DNA of 59,869 nucleotides. Source: MGBC114079 sp964531385. Its GTDB lineage: Bacteria; Bacillota; Clostridia; Lachnospirales; CAG-274. Shown piece after piece: positions 51,296-59,682 of this stretch; position 1 is the stretch's first letter; each line of letters begins with the position of its first letter. A program made the translations under genes and the position numbers. Where the stretch lies: positions 1 through 59,869 of the forward strand of contig CAZHGC010000015.1 of assembly GCA_964531385.1 (NCBI GenBank), in the 5' to 3' direction. A model generated the notes under the pieces. The model was given only the letters and a program-made list of their open reading frames with translations. It was not told the DNA's origin and ran no database searches.

Positions 51296-52765
51296 TTAAG
51301 AATTAGCAAGAACAAATATAACATCTATATTATGTGAAGAAGCGTCCTCATATAATATGTAAACTTCTGCATAATTGCCAATATCATCAAAATCAATTTT
51401 CGTTCCTTTTGTGCAGTCAAAACATTCCGTCAAATCTTCGTCAAAGAAAAATTCCTCTTTTTCTCCGCCAACAGTTTCAAGGGTTAAACCCTCGTTGTCA
51501 ATATATGTAATATATCCCGTTTCAACGTTTTTGCTTTGCTCTTTAAGCTTAATCGATGAAACAATTCCGTCTTTCGCCATAACTTTCGCAAAGTCTCCAA
51601 CTCTGATTGAATATATCGGAACACAATACCTCGTTGCCAAAAAATATTTAACTTCGCCGTCCTCCGTCATAATGCCAATTTTGCATTCGTCTTTAACGCT
51701 TGAACCAATTGAAATGTTGTAAACCGTTCCCGAAACTTCTGTGTCCATACATAACTCAGAAGAATTTACATCAGAATTTGAAACACTTTCAAAAGTTGTG
51801 CTTTCTGTGCTTTCCTCTTTTTCGCTTTCTTCCAAATCAATAATAGTAAGTTCAAGAATTTCCGAATTATTTATAATCGCTGAAACTTTAATTCCCGACA
51901 AAATGCTGTCTTTTCCAAGAGTTTCGCCGTCTTTTTTAATTTTCGTGCTGTCGCCAATTCTAAAAGTCTTAATTTCATCGTCAATTTTAATCTGAACAAT
52001 GTTTATCGCCTTAAAATAATTTTCAACAACACCGCTAACAGAAGAAACATTGTTAATTCCCAAATTTTGAGAAGTGCTCGTTTCTTTCAAAACCGCATCG
52101 GTAACGTTGTTCAAAAGAACACAAAACTCAGCCTTTGTAACAGCATTTTTGGGGTGGCAAAAGCCGTCGCTTCCGCCGTTCAAAACATTTATGGATTTCA
52201 AATAGTTAACAGATGCTCTTCTTTTTTCGGTAATGCTGTCGTTGTCTTTAAAAAAGTTAGAGTTCTTAAAATTTTCCGCAACTGTTTCTTTGCCCATAAG
52301 ACGAACAAAAAAAACAGCAAGCTCCTCTTTTGAAATTCCTCTGAATTTCTCAGAACCGTCATCAGAAAAAAGCATAAAATCTTTTAAATCCTCTTCTTTT
52401 AAAATATTTTTAGAAAGAAGATAAGCAATTTGTTTGTTGGAAGCAAAATTCCATTTTGAATATTGAGAAGAATATTTTGAAATAATCGCAAGTTCGTTTG
52501 AATAATCGTTGTCAGATTGTGAATAATTTGCAGCAACCGCAAGAATTTTGGAAACTGTAAATTTGTCAATATAACTGTCAGGATTAAAATTTTCGTTCCA
52601 AACATCTTTAAGATAACCTTTTGCAGAAACGCTTTCAATAGCGGCATAAGCCCAATAAGATTGAGGAACATCTTTAAAAACAGCACCAAAAACACTCGAA
52701 GAAAAAAGCAAAGAAGTTATTTGCACAAAACAAATTACAGCCGATAATTTTTTAAACAATTTCAC
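51296..52765 (-). CDS. exported SLH-domain protein
   Basis: A 489-residue protein with signal peptide (about 1-27). Three SLH-like repeats fill about 28-225: FKDVPQSYWAYAAIESVSAKGYL, an intermediate degenerate repeat, and NYLKSINVLNGGSDGFCHPKNAVTKAEFCVLLNNV. The remaining half is beta-rich, with IDDEIKTFRIGDSTKI-type strands and a Glu/Ser/Thr linker (ESEKEESTESTTFES). Function unknown; SLH repeats should tether it to wall polymer. Start codon is GTG after AGGAGG. It has its own promoter. Confidence 0.85.
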   Translation of the reverse strand: MKLFKKLSAVICFVQITSLLFSSSVFGAVFKDVPQSYWAYAAIESVSAKGYLKDVWNENFNPDSYIDKFTVSKILAVAANYSQSDNDYSNELAIISKYSSQYSKWNFASNKQIAYLLSKNILKEEDLKDFMLFSDDGSEKFRGISKEELAVFFVRLMGKETVAENFKNSNFFKDNDSITEKRRASVNYLKSINVLNGGSDGFCHPKNAVTKAEFCVLLNNVTDAVLKETSTSQNLGINNVSSVSGVVENYFKAINIVQIKIDDEIKTFRIGDSTKIKKDGETLGKDSILSGIKVSAIINNSEILELTIIDLEESEKEESTESTTFESVSNSDVNSSELCMDTEVSGTVYNISIGSSVKDECKIGIMTEDGEVKYFLATRYCVPIYSIRVGDFAKVMAKDGIVSSIKLKEQSKNVETGYITYIDNEGLTLETVGGEKEEFFFDEDLTECFDCTKGTKIDFDDIGNYAEVYILYEDASSHNIDVIFVLANS

Positions 52766-52809
52766 AAAAAAACCTCCTTTTCAACAGTAAACGATAATTA
52801 TATGAGTTT

Positions 52810-52838
52810 ATTATACACCACAAAAATAAATACTGCAA
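52810..52838 (-). promoter_or_regulatory. promoter of the SLH-M23 unit
   Basis: On the minus strand TTGCAG (52833-52838), 17-bp spacer ending GTGGTG, TATAAT (52810-52815). Confidence 0.78.
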
Positions 52839-52852
52839 GCATTTTAAAAAAA

Positions 52853-52903
52853 CACCGGTTTAAATCTACATTTCGAACAAAAATGTAACAAATCAAACCG
52901 GTG
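52853..52903 (-). terminator. terminator of the G5-3D gene
   Basis: CACCGGTTT (52853-52861) pairs with AAACCGGTG (52895-52903), with an inner ACATTT/AAATGT stem. A T run follows on the minus strand. Confidence 0.85.
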
Positions 52904-52944
52904 AAAAATAACCAAAATATTAACTTAATAACATAAATCAAATA

Positions 52945-53979
52945 TTACATTTGTTTTCCAAGAACATAAACTTTAACGTTGTTTTTAACGCCATAATTAA
53001 CACATTCACGATAAGTGTTAAAATAAAGGTCAATACGATTGTTTTTAATAGCTCCGCCCGTATCTCCGGCAACAGCATAACCATACCCCTCAATATAAAG
53101 TTTTGTTCCCAAAGGAATAACGTTAGGGTCAACAGCAACAACACCAACAGCCGCCTTCATACCGCTTGCAGTAATTCCGCAATAAGGTCCGGCAAGTGGC
53201 TCGTTTGCAGTATAAGCAGTCGCTCTCATAGAATATTCCTTAACAACTTGAAAAGACCCTCTGTTTGTCTTAACAGTCGGAACTTCCGGCTCAGGCTCTT
53301 TTGTGCCTTTTTCAATAACTTTAGCAACAGGAGCTTTAACAATCACTTCATTGCCGTTTGTAACTGAAGAAACTTTTCCTCCAACATAAACAGTCTTAAC
53401 CTCATATTGCTTTTCTCCGCAAACACCCTCTGTTTTAACCCTCTCTTTTCCTTTTTCAAGAGAAGCGTTTTCAACAACGGTTGTTTCAAAAGGAATAGAC
53501 TCTTTCTTTGTCTCAACAACTTCCTTAACGGAATTTAATTTAATCTGCATATTAGGCTCTGTTTTAAAAGAAGAACTTCCACTAACAAGAACATATTCCG
53601 AAGCGTTTTCTTTTCTCAAATTTGCAATAACTTTGCCAACAGTGTCCTCGTTTGTTGTAACTTTAATAGGTTCTGCCCCGTCAATAGAAACGTTAACATC
53701 AAAAGCTCGTTTAATAACAATTTCCATATTGTCTTTAACAGTCTCCGAAAAACTAACATTAATTTTATCCAAATCGTTTAAAGAGATTTCTTCCTGATTT
53801 AAAAACTCTTCAACGGTCTTTGCATCTGTTTTCACGCTGTATGAATTATTGTTGTCGGTAAGTCTTACATTAGTTGAAGAAATATCATAAGCTTTGGCCA
53901 TTCCTGTAAAAACAAGTAAAAACGAAGAAAGTATTACGAAAGTTTTAATATGTTTGGTCAATTTAATTTTCTTTAACAT
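52945..53979 (-). CDS. yabE: YabE-like G5-3D wall protein (Rpf/lytic transglycosylase type)
   Basis: A 344-residue exported protein: signal or anchor (about 8-30), ubiquitin-like DUF348 repeats (about 33-170: TDAKTVEEFLNQ, NEDTVGKVIANL), G5 (about 160-235), and a C-terminal 3D domain (about 255-344) with MRATAYTANEPLAG, VAVDPNVIPLGTKLYIEGYG and AGDTGGAIKNNRIDLYF carrying the three Asp. This order is that of Bacillus YabE, a relative of resuscitation-promoting factors that hydrolyse peptidoglycan. The start at 53979 follows AAGGAGG. tatD and metG lie upstream as in Bacillus. Confidence 0.9.
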   Translation of the reverse strand: MLKKIKLTKHIKTFVILSSFLLVFTGMAKAYDISSTNVRLTDNNNSYSVKTDAKTVEEFLNQEEISLNDLDKINVSFSETVKDNMEIVIKRAFDVNVSIDGAEPIKVTTNEDTVGKVIANLRKENASEYVLVSGSSSFKTEPNMQIKLNSVKEVVETKKESIPFETTVVENASLEKGKERVKTEGVCGEKQYEVKTVYVGGKVSSVTNGNEVIVKAPVAKVIEKGTKEPEPEVPTVKTNRGSFQVVKEYSMRATAYTANEPLAGPYCGITASGMKAAVGVVAVDPNVIPLGTKLYIEGYGYAVAGDTGGAIKNNRIDLYFNTYRECVNYGVKNNVKVYVLGKQM

Positions 53980-54292
53980 CTGAATTGTTCCTCCTTGATA
54001 ATCAAACAGCTTAAATAAATTCAAAATTGCAACAATATTTTAATAATTTACTTAAAGCCATTTTGCGGAAATATAAAAATATTTTTAAAAACATTATTGC
54101 CAACATTTCAAAGAAAAAAACAAAATGTGAGATAAATTTGTTTTATAAAGAAAAAGAAATGCTTTGCAAAAACTGTATATATTAATATATTACGCAAGAT
54201 TTAAGAATATATTCGCAAAAATTGCAAAATTTATATTCTCGATTAACATTTACAAGAAACATATTAACACAAATGTAACAATTATGCAACAA
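53980..54292. other. AT-rich spacer between tatD and yabE
   Basis: 313 bases with several TATATT-like motifs on both strands, but no promoter or fold convincing enough to name and no gene. Confidence 0.5.
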
Positions 54293-55054
54293 TTATTTTA
54301 AAGAAAATAAATCCAACGAATTTTCAAGTGTGATTTTTGCAACTTTTTCAGGCTGAATTTGTTTAATTTCTCCAATTTTATCACAAATATATTTAAGATT
54401 TTGTGAATTATTACGGTCGCCTCTCTTAGGCACCGGAGATAAATATGGCGAATCTGTTTCAATCAAAATTTTCTCAATCGGTATATTTCGAACCGTTTCA
54501 ACAGGTTTTTTTGCATTTTTAAAAGTAACCATACCGCCAATGCCAATGTAAAAACCCATATCGATATAATCCAAAGCCATTTGATAACTCCCCGAATAAC
54601 TGTGAATAACGCCTTTTCTAACGTTGCTCTCTTTAATAATGTCAAAACATTCTTGTGCAGCCTCTCTCGAGTGAATTATAACTGGCAAATCAAGTTCCTT
54701 CGCAAGCTCAAGCTGTCGAACAAACCATTTTCTCTGCAAGTCTCTCGGCGAAAAATCATAATGATAATCAAGCCCAATTTCGCCAATAGCAACAACTTTG
54801 TCGTTTTTAGAATATTCTCGCAAAGTTTGAATGTCAGCTTCCGTCATATTTTCAGCATCGTGTGGGTGAACTCCAACCGCCGCATAAAAAAACGGAAACC
54901 TCTCGCAAAGCTCAACTCCTGCAAGAGACGACTTCATATCCGCTCCGGCATTAACAATATACTCAACACCGTTTTTGTGCATTTCCTCAATAAGTTTGTA
55001 TCTGTCCAAATCAAATTTTTCATCATCATAATGTGCGTGAGATTCAAAATACAT
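54293..55054 (-). CDS. tatD: TatD-family metal-dependent DNase
   Basis: A 253-residue TIM-barrel hydrolase. FESHAHYDDEKFD (HxH), VGVHPHDAE, AIGEIGLDYHYDFSP, LPVIIHSREA, GVIHSYSG and ILIETDSPYLSP are the metal and active-site signatures in order. Members act as 3' exonucleases or deacylases. AAGGAG precedes the ATG. It follows metG closely, with a terminator-like hairpin between them, as in Bacillus. Confidence 0.95.
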   Translation of the reverse strand: MYFESHAHYDDEKFDLDRYKLIEEMHKNGVEYIVNAGADMKSSLAGVELCERFPFFYAAVGVHPHDAENMTEADIQTLREYSKNDKVVAIGEIGLDYHYDFSPRDLQRKWFVRQLELAKELDLPVIIHSREAAQECFDIIKESNVRKGVIHSYSGSYQMALDYIDMGFYIGIGGMVTFKNAKKPVETVRNIPIEKILIETDSPYLSPVPKRGDRNNSQNLKYICDKIGEIKQIQPEKVAKITLENSLDLFSLK

Positions 55055-55082
55055 AATGCAAAACTCCTTATATAAAAAATTT

Positions 55083-55134
55083 GCGAAAAAACGGCAATAA
55101 AAATTTTCGTCAAAATAAACAACCGCCTTTTCGC
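55083..55134 (-). terminator. hairpin between metG and tatD
   Basis: GCGAAAAAACGG (55083-55094) pairs with CCGCCTTTTCGC (55123-55134) using two G-T pairs. A T run follows on the minus strand, so it may partly end the metG message before tatD. Confidence 0.7.
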
Positions 55135-55156
55135 AAAATATATTAAAAATAAATCG

Positions 55157-57115
55157 TTATCTAACGTTTGCCCCTGCACCAATGCTTCCGTCAACAGTTA
55201 AAACGTTTAAGTTTCCGTCGTCGTCCGATGCCGCAAGAATCATACCCTCAGATAAAACACCTCTAAGTTTAACAGGTTTAAGGTTTGTAACAACAATAAC
55301 TTTCTTTCCAACCATTTCTTCCGGAGAATAATAGCTTGCAATTCCCGAAACAATCTGACGAACTTCATCGCCAATCTTAATCTGTGACTTTAACAGCTTG
55401 TCCGATTTTTCAACTTTTTCACATTCCAAAACTTCGCCAACTTTAAGATTAACTTTTGCAAAATCGTCAATTGATATAAATTCCGAGCTGTCCGAAGCTT
55501 CTTTTTCGGCTTTTTTGTTCGCAACACTTTCTTTCTGAGATTTCTCCATCGCCGCATTAAGCTCTTCAAGTTCTTTTTGTAAATCAATTCTAGGGAAAAC
55601 AACAGCACCTTTTTCAATCTTAATTTCTTTGGGCAAACTTCCAAATTTGTGAGCTGAATCCCAATTTTTAAGGTTTTCGTCATTAATGCAAAGCTGTTTG
55701 TAAATTTCGTTCGGAGTATTCGGCATTCCTGGGCTTATAAGAATTGCAATTATTCTGAGAGCCTCCGCAAGAGTATACATAATTCCCGCAAGTTCGGCTT
55801 TTCTGCTTTCGTCTTTTGCAACAACCCAAGGAGTTGTTTCGTCAATGTATTTGTTGCATCTTCTAACAAGAACCCAAATTTCAGCAAACGCATCGCTAAA
55901 CAACATCTTCTCCATATACTCTTCAACTTTCGAAACAGTCTCTTCCGCTGTTTTAACAACCTCTTTGTCAAAATCGTTGCCCTTTTGCTCGCTCGGCAAA
56001 ACTCCGCCAAAATATTTGTCAATCATTCCAACAGTTCTCGAAAGTAAATTTCCCAAATCGTTGGCAAGGTCAGAATTAATTCTGTTAATTAAAGCCTCGT
56101 TTGTAAAATTGCCGTCCTGACCAAAAGCAATCTCACGTAAAAGGAAATAACGAATAGAATCCATTCCATATTTGTCAACAAGCACTTTCGGGTCAACAAC
56201 GTTTCCTTTCGATTTGGACATTTTTCCGCCGTCAATTATAAGCCAACCATGGCCAAAAATTTTCTTCGGCAAAGGTAAATCAAGAGCCATAAGCATAGCC
56301 GGCCAAATTATAGTGTGAAAACGAACAATCTCTTTTCCAACAACGTGAACGTCCGCCGGCCAGTATTTCTCAAATTCGCTCTCATCATCAGACCCATATC
56401 CCAAAGCAGAAATGTAGTTCGAAAGAGCATCAACCCAAACGTAAACAATGTGCCCTGGGTCAAAATCAACAGGAATTCCCCATTTGAAAGAAGTTCTCGA
56501 AACGCAAAGGTCCTCAAGTCCCGGCTTCAAAAAGTTGTTAATCATTTCGTTTTTTCTCGTTGCAGGTTGAATAAAATCAGGATTTTCCTCAATGTGCTTA
56601 ATTATCCTGTCTTGATATTTTGAAAGCTTGAAAAAATAACTTTCTTCTTTAAGCTTTTCAACTTCTCTGCCACAGTCAGGGCATTTTCCATCAACAAGCT
56701 GTCTTTCTGTATAAAAAGTTTCGCAAGGTGTGCAATACCAGCCCTCATAAGAACTTTTGTAAATGTCCCCGTTCTCGTAAAGCTTTTTAAAAATCTTCTG
56801 AACAGCAGTAACATGCTTCTCGTCTGTCGTTCTAATATAATAATCATAACTTATGCCAAGAGTTTTCCAAAGCTCTTTAACCCAAGCAACGATTTTGTCA
56901 ACATATTCTTTCGGCGTAACGCCTTTCTCTTTTGCAATTCGCTCAATCTTCTGCCCGTGTTCGTCTGTTCCCGTCAAAAACTTAACATCAAACCCACGCA
57001 TTCTTTTGTAACGTGCCATAGTATCCGTAGCAACAGTGCAGTAAGAATGTCCAATGTGAAGTTTGTCGCTCGGATAATAAATAGGTGTTGTAATGTAAAA
57101 TTTTTCTTTTGCCAT
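55157..57115 (-). CDS. metG: methionyl-tRNA synthetase with C-terminal tRNA-binding domain
   Basis: A 652-residue class I synthetase. HIGH at KLHIGHSYC, zinc knuckle WYCTPCETFY..CPDCG, KMSKSKGNV, and an anticodon-binding helical domain. After a Lys/Glu hinge the last ~110 residues form a Trbp111/OB domain (KVNLKVGEVLECEKVEKSDKLLKSQIKIG). This length is usual in Firmicutes. AGGAGG is 12 nt before the ATG. No T-box leader is visible upstream; the 57116-57385 spacer instead holds a repeat copy. Confidence 0.97.
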   Translation of the reverse strand: MAKEKFYITTPIYYPSDKLHIGHSYCTVATDTMARYKRMRGFDVKFLTGTDEHGQKIERIAKEKGVTPKEYVDKIVAWVKELWKTLGISYDYYIRTTDEKHVTAVQKIFKKLYENGDIYKSSYEGWYCTPCETFYTERQLVDGKCPDCGREVEKLKEESYFFKLSKYQDRIIKHIEENPDFIQPATRKNEMINNFLKPGLEDLCVSRTSFKWGIPVDFDPGHIVYVWVDALSNYISALGYGSDDESEFEKYWPADVHVVGKEIVRFHTIIWPAMLMALDLPLPKKIFGHGWLIIDGGKMSKSKGNVVDPKVLVDKYGMDSIRYFLLREIAFGQDGNFTNEALINRINSDLANDLGNLLSRTVGMIDKYFGGVLPSEQKGNDFDKEVVKTAEETVSKVEEYMEKMLFSDAFAEIWVLVRRCNKYIDETTPWVVAKDESRKAELAGIMYTLAEALRIIAILISPGMPNTPNEIYKQLCINDENLKNWDSAHKFGSLPKEIKIEKGAVVFPRIDLQKELEELNAAMEKSQKESVANKKAEKEASDSSEFISIDDFAKVNLKVGEVLECEKVEKSDKLLKSQIKIGDEVRQIVSGIASYYSPEEMVGKKVIVVTNLKPVKLRGVLSEGMILAASDDDGNLNVLTVDGSIGAGANVR

Positions 57116-57237
57116 TTTAAACAGAACCTCCTTAAATTCATAAATAGCGTATAATCAATTATTATATATCATTTGAATAAAAATTGCAAAATTTTTTGTG
57201 CCATAAATATAATCCCCTCTTTTTTTCTCTCCCCCTC

Positions 57238-57309
57238 GCAAAACGTAGTTTTGCATAAAAGTTTTTGTCAAACTTTTTTCAAAAAGTTTGTGGGCTCGGG
57301 CAACGCCCA
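57238..57309 (+). repeat. triple-hairpin repeat, copy 6
   Basis: The same 72-bp element with one G-to-C type change in the GGGTTTGGGC part (CTCGGGC), lying between divergent metG and the second LCP gene, in the same orientation as the other five. Confidence 0.92.
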
Positions 57310-57333
57310 ACTCCTCCCCCCTCAATCCGCCAC

Positions 57334-57362
57334 TTGCTCCAATACCTCAAATCTGATATAAT
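57334..57362 (+). promoter_or_regulatory. promoter of the second LCP gene
   Basis: TTGCTC (57334-57339), 17-bp spacer ending ATCTGA, TATAAT (57357-57362). The leader is only about 20 nt. Confidence 0.75.
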
Positions 57363-57385
57363 AAAAAAAATACTTCAATTAAGGG

Positions 57386-58411
57386 GTGATTGCCATAAGT
57401 TCCTCAAATGATAAATCAAAAAAAATAATGTTGATAATAATAATAGTTCTTATAACATTGATTTTCTTTGCATTGGCTCTTTCCGCAGTCTTTTTCGCAA
57501 CGTCTCGCTCGGGTCGAAGAGTTGAATTAACAACAGACCCCCAAATTGACCCAACCTCGCAAACACAAGAAGAATTGTTCGAAGATAACGATAACGTTCC
57601 CTCAAAAACAGTGTTCGCAATATATGGCGTCGATAAGGGCGAAGCTCTCTCCGATGTAATAATAGTAGCGTCTTTCGATAAAATAAAAAACACGCTCAAT
57701 ACAATCTCAATCCCTCGTGACACTTTCGTAAAAGTGTCAAAAGAAAATCGTGATGAGTTAAAAGCAAAAGGTAAAAATCTTCCCTCTTCCGGAATAAAAA
57801 TAAATGCTGTCCATAGCCTTTCCGGTGAGTATGGAAATGAATACCTAACACGCCAAATCGAAGAACTTTTGAAAATTCATATAGATTATTACTTCGAGGT
57901 AAATTTAAACTCTTTCGCCGAAATAGTCGATTCAATCGGTGGTGTCGAAATCGATGTTCCAACAAATATGCACTATAGTGACCCAACGCAAAACCTCTAT
58001 ATAAATATAAAAAAAGGAAAACAATTGCTAAACGGAAAAACAGCTTTGGGCTTCGTTCGCTTCCGCCAATATGTAAAAGGTGATATACAAAGAATAGAAA
58101 TGCAAAAAATGTTTCTAAAATCGTTTATAGAAAAAATAACCAAAACAGAAACAATAATTTCAAATTTGCCCGAATTTGTAACAATCTTCATCAATAACGT
58201 AAACACGAATATGACAATAGGTGATGCACTGAATTATGCCCCATATGTAAAAAATATAACAGCAGATAAAATAACTTCCGAAACATTGCCCGGAGATGAT
58301 AAAACCCCCTATAACTGCGATGAATTAAAAACAAGAACTCTCGTAAATCGCCTTTTCTACGATGTTGTACCGGAAGAGGAAACAGAAACACAAACACAAA
58401 CATATAATTGA
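57386..58411 (+). CDS. LytR-CpsA-Psr (LCP) family wall-polymer transferase, second copy
   Basis: About 341 residues: TM at about 14-37, linker, then the LCP domain with SDVIIVASFD, SIPRDTFVKV (phosphate-binding Arg), KINAVHSLSG, VDSIGGVEIDVP and LLNGKTALGFVRFRQYVKGDIQRIEMQKMF. It probably attaches polymers to peptidoglycan like the gene at 27.6 kb, with which it shares domain order but differs at the ends. The start is odd: GTG at 57386 overlaps the AAGGGGTGAT ribosome site, whereas the codon at ideal distance (57395) is ATA; ATG at 57428 would cut into the membrane anchor. A Glu/Thr/Gln tail ends it. Confidence 0.93.
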   Translation: MIAISSSNDKSKKIMLIIIIVLITLIFFALALSAVFFATSRSGRRVELTTDPQIDPTSQTQEELFEDNDNVPSKTVFAIYGVDKGEALSDVIIVASFDKIKNTLNTISIPRDTFVKVSKENRDELKAKGKNLPSSGIKINAVHSLSGEYGNEYLTRQIEELLKIHIDYYFEVNLNSFAEIVDSIGGVEIDVPTNMHYSDPTQNLYINIKKGKQLLNGKTALGFVRFRQYVKGDIQRIEMQKMFLKSFIEKITKTETIISNLPEFVTIFINNVNTNMTIGDALNYAPYVKNITADKITSETLPGDDKTPYNCDELKTRTLVNRLFYDVVPEEETETQTQTYN

Positions 58412-58421
58412 TTTAATGCCT

Positions 58422-58457
58422 AAAAAAGCCACAAAACTCTGCTTCTGTGGCTTTTTT
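58422..58457 (+). terminator. intrinsic terminator of the second LCP gene
   Basis: AAAAAAGCCACA (58422-58433) pairs with TGTGGCTTTTTT (58446-58457), the T run being part of the stem. Confidence 0.93.
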
Positions 58458-58458
58458 A

Positions 58459-58790
58459 ATTTCCTTTCCCCCCTCTTTCCCAACCTCCTCACCCTCCCCA
58501 ACCCTCCTTTCCCCTTCCCCCCTCTCTTTCCTCTCCCCAAACCCTCAATTTTTCCCCTTTTCCTCCTCTCCCAAACCCACTCTCCCTTTCCGCCCCACTT
58601 TCTCGCTCCCCTCTATTTCCTCTTTCAAAAAACTCCCTTTTTCCTCTCCTCAAACCCACTCTACCTTTCCGCCCTCACCTCCTCCAAAATTGCCCCTCAT
58701 CTTCCCTTTGTTTCTTCACAACTCCCACGTTTCCCCCTTTTCCTTTTCTCCTCAAACCCACTCTCCCTTTTCTTCTTTTTCTCACCTCTA
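58459..58790. other. second polypyrimidine tract
   Basis: About 330 bases almost only C and T on the plus strand, with recurring CTCAAACCCACTCT and CTTTCCGCCC. The open frames through it lack start signals and are compositional. It matches the tract at 39.7-40.1 kb in style. Confidence 0.85.
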
Positions 58791-58814
58791 ATTTTCATAA
58801 ATAAAACATTTTTG

Positions 58815-58843
58815 TTGCATATATTAAACTTATATGTTATACT
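58815..58843 (+). promoter_or_regulatory. promoter of the Lys/Asn-rich protein gene
   Basis: TTGCAT (58815-58820), 17-bp spacer, TATACT (58838-58843), with TG at -14. The leader is about 75 nt. Confidence 0.7.
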
Positions 58844-58920
58844 GTCTTTGTAAAAACTAAAACCTCCCCAAAAAGTTTTTACAAAAATTAAAAAAGCACA
58901 ATAACGAAAGGAATGATAAT

Positions 58921-59682
58921 TTGAATAAAATAAACAAAAACAAACGAAAATTTAACGAAATGCTAAACAAAATAAGAAATTCAGAAAGCACAACAAATAA
59001 AATAACAGCAAACATAAATATGCTGATAAATCCAAAAAACACATCAGTTTCAAACGTCAATAAGTTATACAAAAATATCACAAAAAAATTAATATCAACC
59101 GAACCGCAAATAAAATTGCCAAAACCGACCCAAAAAATTCTATCTTCAAATCGCCAACTTGCAAAAAAAGAAATCATAACAAATTGTGTATATCCAAAAA
59201 CATCAAATTATGCACAAAATATATCTCTTTTTCAAAAAAAAGAACTCTCACCACTTTCAAATGTTGTAAACAATTTCAAAAATCCCGAAAAAAATCCACT
59301 CCCGCAATTCTTCCCCCAAAAACAAAAAATTTCTCTCAAAAAAAATTTTATATCAAAAAAGCCAAATATTTTGCAGAAAACCCTTGATTTATCAAAAAAA
59401 CCTCTCAAAACCGCAATGGTGCAACAGCCCAAAAATAATATAAAAAATATTCAAACAATCCAACAGTCCAATAATAAAAAATCTCCCGCATTTTTAAAAA
59501 ATTTAAAAGAAAATATAAGCGTAAAAACTCCAAAAAACAACTCGAATATAAATATTTCGCCAAATATAAATGTCGAATTAAAACCCCAAAATAACACATT
59601 AAGCGATTTTAATAAAATATGGACAGAAATAGGTAATCGCCTAAATTCCGAACTGAATTCCTCCGCAAACGGCTTCCATTAA
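58921..59682 (+). CDS. unrecognised Lys/Asn-rich, low-complexity protein
   Basis: A 253-residue protein I do not recognise. TTG start, 8 nt after AAAGGA, behind a good promoter. It is very rich in Lys, Asn, Ser, Gln and Pro, with no signal peptide or membrane segment, so probably largely disordered. Short motifs recur (KKPN, LKKNFISKKP, LSKKPLK). The tail ISPNINVELKPQNN..DFNKIWTEIGNRLNSEL looks like a beta strand plus amphipathic helix, a shape seen at the C-termini of phage tail tape-measure proteins; that likeness is weak. The codon bias is extremely A-rich. The neighbour downstream is outside the window. Confidence 0.6.
   Translation: MNKINKNKRKFNEMLNKIRNSESTTNKITANINMLINPKNTSVSNVNKLYKNITKKLISTEPQIKLPKPTQKILSSNRQLAKKEIITNCVYPKTSNYAQNISLFQKKELSPLSNVVNNFKNPEKNPLPQFFPQKQKISLKKNFISKKPNILQKTLDLSKKPLKTAMVQQPKNNIKNIQTIQQSNNKKSPAFLKNLKENISVKTPKNNSNINISPNINVELKPQNNTLSDFNKIWTEIGNRLNSELNSSANGFH

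Noticed and set aside
57116..57385. T-box leader for metG
   Set aside because: No T-box bulge sequence or antiterminator/terminator pair was found. The spacer holds a repeat copy and the LCP promoter.
58362..58853. Pro/Ser/Phe/Leu-rich plus-strand frames in the second pyrimidine tract
   Set aside because: Composition only (CCC, TCC, CTC, TTT codons); the frame begins inside the LCP gene and runs across its terminator.
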